DNA of 64,000 nucleotides from Arion vulgaris (taxonomy: Eukaryota > Mollusca > Gastropoda > Stylommatophora > Arionidae). The notes beneath the pieces are model-generated. The model ran no database searches. It saw only the letters and a program-made list of their open reading frames with translations, and was not told the DNA's origin. The stretch is from NCBI GenBank assembly GCA_020796225.1, contig CM036753.1:88459703-88523702 (forward strand). The letters are read 5' to 3'. The position numbers and the translations under genes are program-made. Of the stretch, positions 1 to 11,999 are shown piece by piece. Within the stretch, counting starts at the first letter, position 1, and each line of letters opens with the position of its first letter.

Positions 1-3000
1 GTCCCAGAGACCTAGTATACATACATCTATCCATTGTCCCAGAGACCTAGTATACAAACATCTATCCATTGTCCCAGAGACCTAGTATACATACATCTAT
101 CCATTGTCCCAGAGACCTAGTATACAAACATCTATCCATTGTCCCAGAGACCTAGTATACATACATCTATCCATTGTCCCAGAGACCTAGTATAAAACAT
201 ATATCCATTGTCCCAGAGACCTAGTATACATACATCTATCCATTGTCCCAGAGACCTAGTATACAAACATCTATCCATTGTCCCAGAGACCTAGTATACA
301 TACATCTATCCATTGTCCCAGAGACCTAGTATACATACATCTATCCATTGTCCCAGAGACCTAGTATACAAACATCTATCCATTGTCCCAGAGACCTAGT
401 ATACAAACATCTATCCATTGTCCCAGAGACCTAGTATACATACATCTATCCATTGTCCCAGAGACCTAGTATACATAAATCTATCCATTGTCCCAGAGAC
501 CTAGTATACAAACATCTATCCATTGTCCCAGAGACCTAGTATACATACATCTATCCATTGTCCCAGAGACCTAGTATACAAACATCTATCCATTGTCCCA
601 GAGACCTAGTATACATACATCTATCCATTGTCCCAGAGACCTAGTATACAAACATCTATCCATTGTCCCAGAGACCTAGTATACAAACATCTATCCATTG
701 TCCCAGAGACCTAGTATACAAACATCTATCCATTGTCCCAGAGACCTAGTATACAAACATCTATCCATTGTCCCAGAGACCTAGTATACAAACATCTATT
801 CATTGTCATAGAGACCTAGTATATAAACATCTATCCATTGTCCCAGAGACCTAGTATACAAACATCTATCCATTGTCCCAGAGACCTAGTATACATACAT
901 CTATCCATTGTCCCAGAGACCTAGTATACATACATCTATCCATTGTCCCAGAGACCTAGTATACAAACATCTATCCATTGTCCCGAGACCTAGTATACAT
1001 ACATCTATCCATTGTCCCAGAGACCTAGTATACAAACATCTATCCATTGTCCCAGAGACCTAGTATACAAACATCTATCCATTGTCCCAGAGACCTAGTA
1101 TACATACATCTATCCATTGTCCCAGAGACCTAGTATACATACATCTATCCATTGTCCCAGAGACCTAGTATACAAACATCTATCCATTGTCCCAGAGACC
1201 TAGTATACAAACATCTATCCATTGTCCCAGAGACCTAGTATACAAACATCTATCCATTGTCCCAGAGACCTAGTATACAAACGTCTATCCATTGTCCCAG
1301 AGACCTAGTATACAAACATCTATCCATTGTCCCAGAGACCTAGTATACAAACATCTATCCATTGTCCCAGAGACCTAGTATACAAACATCTATCCATTGT
1401 CCCAGAGACCTAGTATACAAACATCTATCCATTGTCCCAGAGATCTAGTATACAAACATCTATCCATTGTCCCAGAGACCTAGTATACAAACATCTATCC
1501 ATTGTCCCAGAGACCTAGTATACAAACATCTATCCATTGTCCCAGAGACCTAGTATACATACATCTATCCATTGTCCCAGAGACCTAGTATACAAACATC
1601 TATCCCTTGTCCCAGAGACCTAGTATACATACATCTATCCATTGTCCCAGAGACCTAGATACATAAATCTATCCATTGTCCCAGAGACCTAGTATACAAA
1701 CATCTATCCATTGTCCCAGAGACCTAGTATACAAACGTCTATCCAATGTCCCAGAGACCTAGTATACAAACATCTATCCATTGTCCCAGAGACCTAGTAT
1801 ACAAACATCTATCCATTGTCCCAGAGACCTAGTATACAAACATCTATCCATTGTCCCAGAGACCTAGTATACAAACATCTATCCATTGTCCCAGAGATCT
1901 AGTATACAAACATCTATCCATTGTCCCAGAGACCTAGTATACAAACATCTATCCATTGTCCCAGAGACCTAGTATACAAACATCTATCCATTGTCCCAGA
2001 GACCTAGTATACAAACATCTATCCATTGTCCCAGAGACCTAGTATACAAACATCTATCCATTGTCCCAGAGACCTAGTATACAAACATCTATCCATTGTC
2101 CCAGAGACCTAGTATACATACATCTATCCATTGTCCCAGAGACCTAGTATACAAACATCTATCCATTGTCCCAGAGACCTAGATACAAACATCTATCCAT
2201 TGTCCCAGAGACCTAGTATACAAACGTCTATCCATTGTCCCAGAGACCTAGTATACAAACATCTATCCATTGTCCCAGAGACCTCAGTATACAAACATCT
2301 ATCCATTGTCCCAGAGACCTAGTATACAAACATCTATCCATTGTCCCAGAGACCTAGTATACAAACATCTATCCATTGTCCCAGAGATCTAGTATACAAA
2401 CATCTATCCATTGTCCCAGAGACCTAGTATACAAACATCTATCCATTGTCCCAGAGACCTAGTATACAAACATCTATCCATTGTCCCAAAGACCTAGTAT
2501 ACAAACATCTATCCATTGTCCCAGAGACCTAGTATACATACATCTATCCATTGTCCCAGAGACCTAGTATACAAACATCTATCCATTGTCCCAGAGACCT
2601 AGTATACAAACATCTATCCATTGTCCCAGAGACCTAGTATACAAACATCTATCCATTGTCCCAGAGACCTAGTATACATACATCTATCCATTGTCCCTGA
2701 GACCTAGTATACATACATATATCCATTGTCCCAGAGACCTAGTATACAAACATCTATCCATTGTCCCAGAGACCTAGTATACAAACATCTATCCATTGTC
2801 CCAGAGACCTAGTATACAAACATCTATCCATTGTCCCAGAGACCTAGTATACAAACATCTATCCATTGTCCCAGAGACCTAGTATACAAACATCTATCCA
2901 TTGTCCCAGAGACCTAGTATATAAACATCTATCCATTGTCCCAGAGACCTAGTATACAAACATCTATCCATTGTCCCAGAGACCTAGTATACAAACATCT

Positions 3001-3871
3001 ATCCATTGTCCCAGAGACCAAGTATACAAACATCTATTCATTGTCCCAGAGACCTAGTATACATACATCTATCCATTGTCCCAGATACCTAGTATACAAA
3101 CATCTATCCATTGTCCCAGAGATCTAGTATACAAACATCTATCCATTGTCCCAGAGACCTAGTATACAAACGTCTATCCATTGTCCCAGAGACCTAGTAT
3201 ACAAACATCTATCCATTGTCCCAGAGACATAGTATACATACATCTATCCATTGTCCCAGAGACCTAGTATACAAACATCTATCCATTGTCCCAGAGACCT
3301 AGTATACATACATCTATCCATTGTCCCAGAGACCTAGTATACATACATCTATCCATTGTCCCAGAGACCTAGTATACAAACATCTATCCATTGTCCCAGA
3401 GACCTAGTATACATACATCTATCCATTGTCCCAGAGACCTAGTATACAAACATATATCCATTGTCCCAGAGACCTAGTATACATACATCTATCCATTGTC
3501 CCAGAGACCTAGTATACATACATCTATCCATTGTCCCAGAGACCTAGTATACATACATCTATCCATTGTCCCAGAGACCTAGTATACAAACATCTATCCA
3601 TTGTCCCAGAGACCTAGTATACATACATCTATCCATTGTCCCAGAGACCTAGTATACATACATCTATCCATTGTCCCAGAGACCTAGTATACAAACATCT
3701 ATCCATTGTCCCAGAGACCTAGTATACATACATCTATCCATTGTCCCAGAGACCTAGTATACAAACATATATCCATTGTCCCAGAGACCTAGTATACATA
3801 CATCTATCCATTGTCCCAGAGACCTAGTATACATACATCTATCCATTGTCCCAGAGACCTAGTATACAAAC
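1..3871. repeat. 35-bp minisatellite array, about 110 units
   Basis: Head-to-tail units of 35 bp, each beginning GTCCCAGAGACCTAGTATAC and ending CATCTATCCATT, fill the window from base 1 until the motif breaks down near 3871. Unit-to-unit identity is very high. The main variable site is ATACATAC versus ATACAAAC, with rarer variants such as AGATCTAG, ACGTC and one-base losses. The array is cut by the window edge, so its real length is unknown. Because 35 is not a multiple of three, all three frames cycle through the repeat and give short meaningless ORFs. Not a gene. Confidence 0.98.
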
Positions 3872-4154
3872 AGATAAATACAAATCTTCACTTAATACAT
3901 TCTGTACTAAATTGAAAAACATTATGTAGCCTAGTTAATTTTTTACTCACATTGACCAGCTTGAAAAATATATATAAATTCATCCAATTAACAAATGTTA
4001 CCAAATTCCCGATCCGACCATGGTGTTGAAATAAATATCTTTAGATTAAAACCGGAAATTGGATGAGATTGCGTTGATAAAAATTTAGCACTAATTTTAC
4101 ATGAAATAGTTCTTTGCTCATTGTGCGCAGTTTGGTTATATATCTACTGTACCA
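3872..4154. other. AT-rich spacer
   Basis: AT-rich single-copy sequence between two tandem arrays. I see no ORF, tRNA-like box or recognisable repeat. Confidence 0.6.
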
Positions 4155-4560
4155 TAATTAGAGTAACATTTTCTGTAACATTTGAGCCAGTTCTACGATA
4201 TCTTAATTATAGTAACATTTTCTGTAACATTTGAGCCAGTTCTATTATATCTTAATTATAGTAACATTTTCTGTAACATTTGAGCCAGTTCTATTATATC
4301 TTAATTAGAGTAACATTTCTGTAACATTTGTGTCAGTTCTACGATATCTTAATTATAGTAACATTTTCTGTAACATTTGAGCCAGTTCTATTGTATCATA
4401 ATTATAGTAACATTTTCTGTAACAGTTGTGTCAGTTCTATTAGTTCCTAATTATAGTAACATTTCTGTAAATATCTGAACCAGTTCTATTATATCTAAAT
4501 TGCAGTAACATTTCTGTAACATTTGTGTCAGTCCTATGATATCTGTATTATAATAACAAT
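4155..4560. repeat. 49-bp tandem repeat, about 8 units
   Basis: Imperfect units of about 49 bp contain AGTAACATTTTCTGTAACAT, then a GAGCCAGTTCTA or GTGTCAGTTCTA block, then ATATCTTAATTA. Copies differ by substitutions and small indels, so this array is older or less homogenised than the one at the window start. From 4561 to about 5025 I see nothing further. Confidence 0.9.
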
Positions 4561-5025
4561 TGCTGTCTTATTAAGAAGATGTAGCTAAAATCACATACTA
4601 AAATCCAGCATATTTAAAGTGGCAACCAAGACATATATAATATTATACATAACTTGAATTTAGCAGCATCAGGAGAGACAGTTATTCTTTTCTAATACAC
4701 CTGTAGACTAAGGGGAAAAACTAGTTAAAGACTTTGAATAAAGTGTATCAACGTCGCTCTTTTCTTTTTCCTCTTGACTTCTTATCAGTCCATGTCAAGT
4801 TTCACTGTGGCAATTTTCAAAGTGAATACTCAAAATGATTCCAGCTGTTTTCTTCTGTGCTCTTTTTTCCCACTACAAAAACTATTATCAGCATCATCTG
4901 TAATATTTCTTTTATTCGTGTTGTAGAAGAAATGTGATCTGAGAATAGGCAAGTCAGATTTTTCCAAGGATTATCTCGTATAATGTTGAAATGTTTATAT
5001 AAAACTTAACTCTTTCCATAATAAT

Positions 5026-5185
5026 AAGTTATCTCGTACCGTTATACGTTACATGGGGCCTGCAAGAAATTTCTCCATACCACTCTATCCTGGGCAACAC
5101 GCTCAATCTTCCTCCATGGAACTGAGACCGATATTTCTTGCCTCTATCAGCAAAGTTCGTTTCGGGGTCTCCTTAGGTCTGTTGT
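5026..5185 (-). mobile_element. LINE 3' end, family with (ATT)n tail
   Basis: Read on the minus strand, this gives the C-terminal tail of a non-LTR retrotransposon ORF2: a basic GRP-type segment and an IERVAQDRVVWRN-like helix, followed by ACGGTACGAGA and an ATTATTATT tail. The same sequence occurs on the plus strand at 6385-6655 and 7515-7720. The copy is 5'-truncated and frameshifted, as is usual for dead LINE insertions. The 5190-5425 flank has no clear coding content. Confidence 0.75.
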
Positions 5186-5430
5186 AGGTGGGTCCTTTTT
5201 TAATACCTGGTTGAGTGGGTGAGTTGGTTGTTAGGAGTACCTCTTGTTCCTGGGATTATGTATATTTGATCTCATATTTATTCCTATTTGTTCCTATCTG
5301 GTGTTGTACTTATTCTTGTTTCTTCCTTCATTGGATTCATTCATTCATTTTGCTATAGTTCTGGTTTTTGTTTCTCCTGGTTCTCTCTTGTTCTCGGCTC
5401 ATTGTTCGTAGAATACTTTCATTCATGATA

Positions 5431-5450
5431 TATATATATATATATATATA
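5431..5450. repeat. (AT)n microsatellite
   Basis: About ten uninterrupted TA dinucleotides in AT-rich DNA. Confidence 0.9.
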
Positions 5451-5522
5451 AAATGTGGTAGTAGTCCATTTCCCAATTTGTTATAGTTCTGGCTCCTGTT
5501 GATTTGTTGTATTATCGAGGAT

Positions 5523-5864
5523 GATTGATAGATTATTTATAATGCCTTTATTTGATTGAAATAGCCATTCTATCTTCTCCTTTGTGCCATTGGGCTCAGC
5601 CTTCGACATAGTGCACGCTCGGTCACTTGAGATGTTCTAGATGATCCGTTGGTGTAATGTTAAGAGTATTTAGTGGTCGTTACAGAGCATGATAGATAGA
5701 TTATTTATAATGCCTTTATTTGATTGAAATAGCCATTCTATCTTCTCCTTTGTGCCATTGGGCTCAGCCTTCGACATAGTGCACGCTCGGTCACTTGAGA
5801 TGTTCTAGATGATCCGTTGGTGTAATGTTAAGAGTATTTAGTGGTCGTTACAGAGCATGATAGA
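5523..5864. repeat. 168-bp tandem duplication
   Basis: A 168-bp segment beginning near GATTATTTATAATGCC and including CCATTGGGCTCAGCCTTCG is present twice, head to tail, with almost no differences. The near identity implies a recent duplication. No coding content was recognised. Confidence 0.92.
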
Positions 5865-6204
5865 TGATGTTAACTGCTTTGGACGTACAATGTTGATGAA
5901 TCACACTAACTCTTTTTCTTGGTAGATTACTTCAAGTTTATTAATGTAACAACATTCTTCTTGCCAATATACGTCTACTCCGTTGCAGTGTTTTGTTTGT
6001 CTCTAAGCCGTTACTACACAAAACTGCGTCGATTAGTTTCCCTACGTCAGTGTCTCGTTTTAGTGTTGCCATTCTGCTTGGAGAGTGCAAACACTAAGTC
6101 TACTAATAAAATATCTAAATATATACAAGCTACACACTAAAGCTAACTGTCTGGTTCCTCGGCTGCCACTTGACGGGGAGGGGGACTGGCTACTACAGGT
6201 CGTC

Positions 6205-6480
6205 CTCTCTTTCTTGAGCCCTTTGCATCCCACTTCAATGCCTGCTTTGATATTCGTTGATCATTTCTTCTCAAGGTGTAACTCTTTCAATATCGACCAT
6301 GAATGTTCCTGGTTCTAACAAGGATTATTTTGTGACATCAGAGTTTGTTTTTATTTTATATTTTTCTTGTGTGCAATATATATTACTATTGAGATATGTT
6401 GGGCACACCTTGAGGAGAAATGATCAAGAATATCAAAGCAGGCATTGAAGTGGGATGCAAAGGGTTCAAGAAAGAGGTCG
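6205..6480. repeat. Inverted repeat of a LINE fragment, arms about 70 bp
   Basis: 6205-6277 is close to the reverse complement of 6398-6480, with a spacer of about 120 bp. The right arm is the upstream part of the plus-strand LINE tail at 6385-6655 and the left arm is the same LINE segment on the minus strand. Transcription through here would give a long imperfect hairpin. It most simply arose by inverted insertion or twin-priming of one LINE family. Confidence 0.75.
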
Positions 6481-6655
6481 ACCTAAGGAGACTCTGAAAC
6501 GAACTTTGCTGAGAGAGCAGGAAATATCGGTCTCAGTTCCATGGAGGAGATTGAGCGAGTTGCCCAGGATAGAGCGGTATGGAGAAATTACTTGCAGGCC
6601 TATGTAACGTATAACGGTACGAGAGGAATTATTATTATTATTAATATATATTACG
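6385..6655 (+). mobile_element. LINE 3' end, family with (ATT)n tail
   Basis: Joined across one or two frameshifts, the plus strand reads as the C-terminal region of a retrotransposon reverse transcriptase: a GHTLRRND motif, KRGRPKETLKRTLL, and an EEIERVAQDRAVWRNYLQA-like helix, then ACGGTACGAGAGG and a run of ATT triplets. This is a 5'-truncated pseudogene copy. Its siblings are at 5026-5185 (minus) and 7515-7720 (plus). Confidence 0.8.
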
Positions 6656-7044
6656 TTAACTTAAATATGCAATTTTTCGCCTTTACAGACGGTCAATTAA
6701 CAAGTATTTTACCGTAACAGCTTCTGAGTTTGCGCTTGTCTCTATTATTGTTCATTTCATCTCTAAGTCTCTTATCAAAAGATTCTTCTCTTTTGCGTAA
6801 TGTTGTTTTCTACATAAATCGGTCATCAGCTAGTTTATCGCATTTGCTGGGACCAATAGAAAAGTTATTAATTGTAGCCTTGCAGACATCTTATATCTGA
6901 ACAATGGTTTGCCTTGATGTCTCTTCCCTTCTGAAAGTTCACAGAACAAAATTTGTTTTGGTAAGTCGCAGTTGTTCGTATTTTTCACATACCCTAGCCA
7001 TCTTAGTATTCTACTGCTTTTTCTATATTAAAATATATTCTCAG

Positions 7045-7400
7045 ATATACTATACATATATATATATATATGATGCTCGTCCATCACGGATGGAGATGAC
7101 CACAATTTTTATCCAAGGGATTGTTGTTGCATTATGTTTGTCTGTGTGTGCGTAAATGACTAGAGAGCCCAATGCGGGCTTGAAACGTTCTTGTACAGTG
7201 TGGGCAAGGTATACTTGCACTTGTGGGGAGTTTTATTGCCTTTCTATTTTGACGTTTTTGTTCCATCCATGCTGTTCTACCTGCCTTGACCGTGTCGAAG
7301 ACGTGTGCGCCAAGTTGATCTGTCTTGAGCAACATTCTCCCAGTTTTCGATATCTATGTTAAAGGATTTCATCGAGTTCTTGAGTGTGTCTTTGAATCGC
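7045..7400 (-). pseudogene. LINE ORF C-terminus with C2H2-like zinc finger
   Basis: The minus-strand frame at 7132-7335 encodes the pattern CPHC-TRTF-QARIGLSSH-LRTH, a C2H2 finger found at the C-terminal end of some invertebrate non-LTR retrotransposon ORF2 proteins. The DNA continues as an untranslated tail (GATGAGCATCATATATATAT). A second, more decayed copy lies at 11452-11715. The copy is 5'-truncated, and no reverse transcriptase core remains next to it. The finger spacing is visible; assignment to a LINE is by family knowledge. Confidence 0.65.
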
Positions 7401-7514
7401 TTTTTCTGACCACCCTGTGAGCGTTTACCGCTATGCAGCTCGCCATACAAGAGTCCTGTGGGTATTCTTATATAAAATATAAGAATATTTTAGACTATAA
7501 AATATAAAATATGG

Positions 7515-7718
7515 AACTGCATAAGGAATTTCAGAGGGTTCAAGAGAGAGAGGACGGTCTAAGAAGAGTCTGAAACGAACTTTGCTGAAAGAGGCAAGAA
7601 AAATTGGTCTTAGTTTCATGGAAGAGATTAGGCGAGTTGCCCAGGATAAGAAAATTTGCTTGCAGACCCTATATAACGTTTAACGGTACGAGAGGAATTA
7701 TTATTATTATTGTGTGTG

Positions 7719-7720
<2 letters not shown>
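7515..7720 (+). mobile_element. LINE 3' end, family with (ATT)n tail
   Basis: Third copy of the family at 6385-6655. It contains GAGAGAGGACGGTCTAAG, an EIRRVAQDKKICLQ-like remnant and the ACGGTACGAGAGG-(ATT)n end. It is fused directly to a long AT microsatellite at 7719-7777, suggesting that the LINE tail seeded the microsatellite. Confidence 0.8.

Positions 7721-7777
<57 letters not shown>
7719..7777. repeat. (AT)n microsatellite
   Basis: A run of about 29 TA dinucleotides directly after the ATT-type LINE tail. The region from 7780 to 8560 is AT-rich with no gene recognised. Confidence 0.95.
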
Positions 7778-7778
<1 letters not shown>

Positions 7779-8564
7779 CTACTTATATCTACAATAAAAC
7801 TTAGAAGGTTTACTATAAGGAAAACGAAAGTGATCTATTCGAAAACCACTACAGTGACTTGTGGTGTGTTTGTCGCCTGTAAGCCATTATAGTTGTTAAT
7901 TGTATCGAACGAGCTTTCTGTAGCACAAAAAAGCTTACCGCTTTGAGTTTATGCACAATTCGATATATTCCTTTACAAAAGATGTGAGAAAATTAAGTCA
8001 AAGTTCTATTCTCTAGATCGCTCGCTATACATAACAATTAAATACATTCTCAATCTCTCAAGTGAATTTAACACTGTTATACTAGAACTTTCTTTCAAGG
8101 AATTGTCCTTTAACAATGTTTGATGTATCTTCAAATATTAATAGAGTGGTTGGTTTGTCAGATTCTTGTGCTTTTGTAGATGATTTTATTAGCATATGTC
8201 AACGGCTTTAGCTTGTGAAACGTTGCGTGTGGGAGTCTATGAAGCATTGCTTGAACTTGTAAGGAAATATTTGTCTCAGGGGAACATAAATTGCTACTAC
8301 AAATGTACTTAGCTGTATAGGAAAAGTGTTCATTACCTGTCTGCTCTTGAGAAGGTGGTCGATGTAGGAGAGCTTGTTTTGGATGTCGTGTGAATTGTCT
8401 GAATATCTATTTTAATTGTAATTCGCAAGTTGTAGATGAAGATTGCACACAAACGGCATCAGCTTGGACAGTCATAATTATATTTCCTCTGTGCGTAGCG
8501 ACTAGCAACAATAATAATACTTGAAACAAATTGATGCTTTATTTAAGAGGTCAAGAATAATATT

Positions 8565-8900
8565 ATAGACTGAAGTAGGAAGTGAAGATTGCTATTGTAG
8601 ACTAGCAAGAAATGAAGATTGCTAATTATAGAATGAAACAGGAGGTGCAGATTGCTATTGTAGACTGCAGCAAGAAGTAACGATTGCTATTCTAGACTGT
8701 AGTAAGACGTGAAGATTACTATTGTAGACTGCAGCAAGAAGTGAAGATTACTATTGTAGACTGTAGCAAGAAGTGAAGATTACTATTGTAGACTGTAGCA
8801 AGAAGTAAAGATTACTATTGTAGACTGTAGCAAGAAGTAAATATTACTATTGTAGACGGTAGCAGAAAGTAAACAATACTATTGTAGACTGAAAGTTTCT
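8565..8900. repeat. 32-33 bp tandem repeat, about 10 units
   Basis: Units carry ATTGTAGACTG followed by TAGCAAGAAGTGAAGATTACT with substitutions. The central units are most alike and the edges more diverged, the usual pattern when unequal exchange homogenises the middle of an array. Confidence 0.9.
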
Positions 8901-8940
8901 ACGCTGGCAAATGTCTTTTATGATAACACAGTTCTATGGT

Positions 8941-9032
8941 AATCTGGTCTTCTCCATTTCCGCGTGGTAAACTACCAACTAAAATATATGTAATTCTTTG
9001 TGCCCACTCCTGGGAAAATTATTGTGTACGCC
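8941..9032. repeat. Dispersed repeat, shared with 15235-15335
   Basis: The segment containing CCGCGTGGTAAACTACCAAC and, about 60 bp later, ACGCCCATG recurs at 15235-15335 with moderate divergence. No reading frame is conserved between the two. It may be part of a larger uncharacterised transposon. Confidence 0.6.
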
Positions 9033-9111
9033 CATGTCTGCAATATTCTGAAAAAAGGGGGTTTTCAAAGTATGTCGATGATATTGATGTGTTCTTTATA
9101 CAATTTATCTG

Positions 9112-9370
9112 GCCCGTGTGTTGTTGGGGCTCGCAAGGGGAGCAAAGAATTGTACCACTGCGACCTTTAAGGAATGTTGTAAGAGGCGACTGAGGTAGGA
9201 ACCTAAGGAAACTTCCTAGTAAATAAAAGCGTCGGAGAAATTGGATATGCTGACCTACTTGTAGGTGCATAACTGGCACAACGTATAGTCGCTCTTAGGC
9301 TCAGATCACATACCAATCACAAAGAGTGGTTAACAAGTGGTCGATATGGAGCGCTCGAAGAAGAAGAAGA
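9112..9370 (+). mobile_element. Repeat family D (SINE-like), (GAA)n tail
   Basis: About 260 bp starting GCCCGTGTGTTG, passing through AGAGGCGACTGAGGTAGGA, a GGATATGCTGACC segment and GCTCAGATCACATACCAATC, and ending GAGCGCTCGAAGAAGAAG. Other copies are at 10264-10518 (plus), 27388-27638 (minus), 34374-34627 (minus, diverged) and 62652-63108 (plus, internally duplicated). The conserved length and simple 3' tail suggest a SINE or a LINE-derived short element; I see no convincing tRNA head. Confidence 0.75.
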
Positions 9371-10035
9371 TACAATTTGTCTGCAAGAAGTAGCCTATTA
9401 ATTATGATACTCTACATTTCATTGGAGCACAGTAGATGATGTTTGGTTAGTTGTATTTTCAGATCAACATTCTAAATTAAAGATGCTGCGGCAAATGTGC
9501 CGTTGCTTAACAAAGTGTTCTCAAGTATTCAGAGCAAGCAAATTCTGATCAAGAACATGAAGAATTATTGAATACTCAGTAGAAACAAAGACACAACATC
9601 TGCAGGTTTGCCACCTTCTCTGTTATCATTTTCCACCTTCTCTGTTACGCTGTTCTTAACTATATGTTTCTTGTGTTTGACAACATGTCAGCAGATTACA
9701 AGTTAGGCTTTGTTGTATTCTTTACTTTCTTTCTGATGAATATCGCACGTTGATATTATTACAGACATATGTCTAGGTATATATATATACATATATGCTC
9801 TTGAAATAAAAAGTGAATCGAAGTGTCTAATTGTGCTGCAGCTCATATGAAGAGGGCGCCGAGGAGTCGGGCGCGTGATCTCTTGTAACAGTGTCACTTT
9901 TAGCTGAATTTCATGCTTGACTGACAAGCTTACGATATCACTTGACATTGAATGTCAGTTGCTGCTTGCGTGTACATCAACTGTTTGCGCTTGATGAAAA
10001 AAGGAAGGTGTAAGTGAATAACATAGTTCTTGACT
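9371..10035. other. No gene recognised
   Basis: Mixed-composition sequence. A duplicated CCACCTTCTCTGTTA motif lies near 9611-9650. No convincing ORF, splice site pair or repeat family. Confidence 0.5.
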
Positions 10036-10182
10036 GTATCAGTGTACTTACTGTCTCTGTGTACTTACTGTCTCTGTGTACTTACTGTCTCTGTGTACTT
10101 GACTGTCTCTGTGTACTTACTGTCTCTGTGTACTTACTGTCTCTGTGTACTTGACTGTCTCTGTGTACTTACTGTCTCTGTG
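10036..10182. repeat. 17-18 bp tandem repeat
   Basis: About eight units of GTGTACTTACTGTCTCT, with some units carrying an extra G (CTTGACTG). It gives a cysteine-rich repetitive ORF that is clearly an artefact. Confidence 0.92.
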
Positions 10183-10263
10183 ACGTACAGGTTAGGTACT
10201 CGTCTTTTGTTCCAAACATACTTGTTTCTTTTCAGGAGATCCCTTATCTCAGTTGTAGGTGAC

Positions 10264-10518
10264 GCCCGTGTGGTACTGGGGCACGCAAGCAAACAATAGT
10301 ACCACTGCATCCTATAAGACATGTCATAAGAGACGTCTGATGTAGGACCTAGGAAGCTACCTAGTAAATAAACAGTGTCGCAGAAATCGGATGTGCTGGA
10401 ATACTTGTAGGCGCATAATTAGCACAACGTACAATCGTTCTTAGGCTCAGATCACATAAAAATCACACAGAGTGGTTAACAAGGGGACGAAATTGAGCGT
10501 TCAAAGAAGAAGAAGAAG
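10264..10518 (+). mobile_element. Repeat family D copy, (GAA)n tail
   Basis: Same order of blocks as 9112-9370: GCCCGTGTGG, a TACCACTGCATCC block, CCTAGTAAATAAACAG, TCGGATGTGCTG, CTCAGATCACAT and a GAAGAAGAAGAAG tail. It abuts a SINE C copy with no unique sequence between them. Confidence 0.75.
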
Positions 10519-10857
10519 TGTAGGTGAGATCGAGTTCCTAGTACTATCGGAGACGGACAATAAAACGTAGGTGCAGGGTTCAGTTTGAGCACGCAGAAGA
10601 ACACGTGGTAGAAAAAAATCGAGAAGATCAGGCTGCAAAGTCGTTGCCATAGCAACACTCATTGCAAAGATTAAAAATACACTCCTACAAAATATTTTCA
10701 CCATCTTCAAATTACATCGGGACTGTAGCCGATGCTACGGAGTTCGTGCACTGTCGCTAAGATCTTTCTGTGTAAAAAAGAGATCGGAGCACACATTGTT
10801 ACTTATCGAAGTGCAATGATGAGGGTCATATCAATCAATAAATCAATTGTTGTATAA
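10519..10857 (+). mobile_element. SINE family C copy, tail (ATCA)n, 5'-truncated
   Basis: Body blocks in order: GTAGGTGAGATCGAGTTCC, ACGGACAATAAAACGTAGG, ATCGAGAAGATCAGGCTGC, GCTACGGAGTTCGTGCACTG and AGAGATCGGAGCACACAT, ending in ATCAATCAATAAATCAAT. The same order is found in reverse at 13178-13545 and 44475-44925. The tRNA-like head seen in the 44.9 kb copy is missing here. Confidence 0.8.
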
Positions 10858-11451
10858 GTAACCGAAAATGTACAAATTCGACCACAGTTTCAGGTATAAC
10901 ATTCACTGGGTTTTATTAAGTAAGGGGGTTTAAATCATTCAATTTAGTTTATTTTTGTAACCGTTTCTATGTAAGGTAGTTAGTTATCCGAATTATGGTA
11001 ACCACCAGGAACAGACTAATATGTGCTAATTTAATTACAGCAAAAAACAAATAGTATGCATGCTGATAGTTTCTGTTACCTGTTGGTCATACTTTTGGGA
11101 TTTACTCGGCAGTGCCGCAGTGAGTGGACCCAGTAAGGTTGAACGAGTAAACTCCGAATGTCCTTTCGAATGAGAACCGCTTGATGCTTGTGTAAGTGTA
11201 GCTATCTGTGCCATTTGGCGTTTTATGATAGCTCACACCTTCTGATCGAGATCAAGCGGTGGACACTACACTTTGACCTTAACCGAAAGGCCGAGAATGC
11301 CGACGCATATTAAATTGCTTCAGTGTCAGTATTATCGTGGATGTCCAAATTTAAGTGCAATTTGTTATGTGAATAGCTCTGACTATAACTTGTTATAATA
11401 ATAAGTAAACAGATCAGAGACGGTCGATGTTTTTGGAACAATTACGCAACC
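10858..11451. other. No gene recognised
   Basis: Mixed-composition DNA. No ORF over 60 codons and no copy of the repeat families described here. Confidence 0.5.
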
Positions 11452-11715
11452 TATATATTGCTCATCCATCACGGGTGATGATGACCACACAAATTGTCAT
11501 CCAAGGGAATGTAGTTGCATTATGTTTGTCTGTGTGTGCGTAGATGATTAGTGATCCCGATGCGGACTTGAAATGTTCTTGTACAATGTCGGCAAGGTAT
11601 ACTTGCACTTGTGGGCAGTTTTAAAATGATAATTTTCACAAATGATAATTTTGTGAATATTTGGGCAGTTTTACTGCCTTTCTATTTTGACGTTTTTGTT
11701 CCATCCGTCTATATA
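11452..11715 (-). mobile_element. Second copy of the zinc-finger LINE 3' end
   Basis: Shares CATCACGGGTGATGATGACC, TTGCATTATGTTTGTCTGTG, GGCAAGGTATACTTGCACTT and TTCTATTTTGACGTTTTTG with 7076-7270, in the same orientation. A small internal duplication around 11620-11670 (AAATGATAATTTT) splits the finger region. 11716-12000 has no recognised feature. Confidence 0.7.
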
Positions 11716-11999
11716 CTAACTACGGGAGTACCTGTTTAACCATGGCTGCGATGAGAATCTGTTAAACCCACCACTCCACTCTCTCCGTCGGTAGGAAACG
11801 TAAAACCATGGGTGAGGTTGTAGATGACTGTGATAGCATCCAATAGAGTGCTAGTGGTTATGGCCTCAAAACTTACGACTGTAAGCAAATGATCTATGTA
11901 ATAAAAACAATGGCTATTGTCACTGCCAGGAAGGAAAGCAATGACAGACTATCTTTCAAGAAGACGTCTAGATAACATAAACATTAACATGTAATTTAA

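Noticed and set aside
1..3871. CRISPR array
   Set aside because: Units are contiguous with no unique spacers, and the context is a eukaryotic genome. It is a minisatellite.
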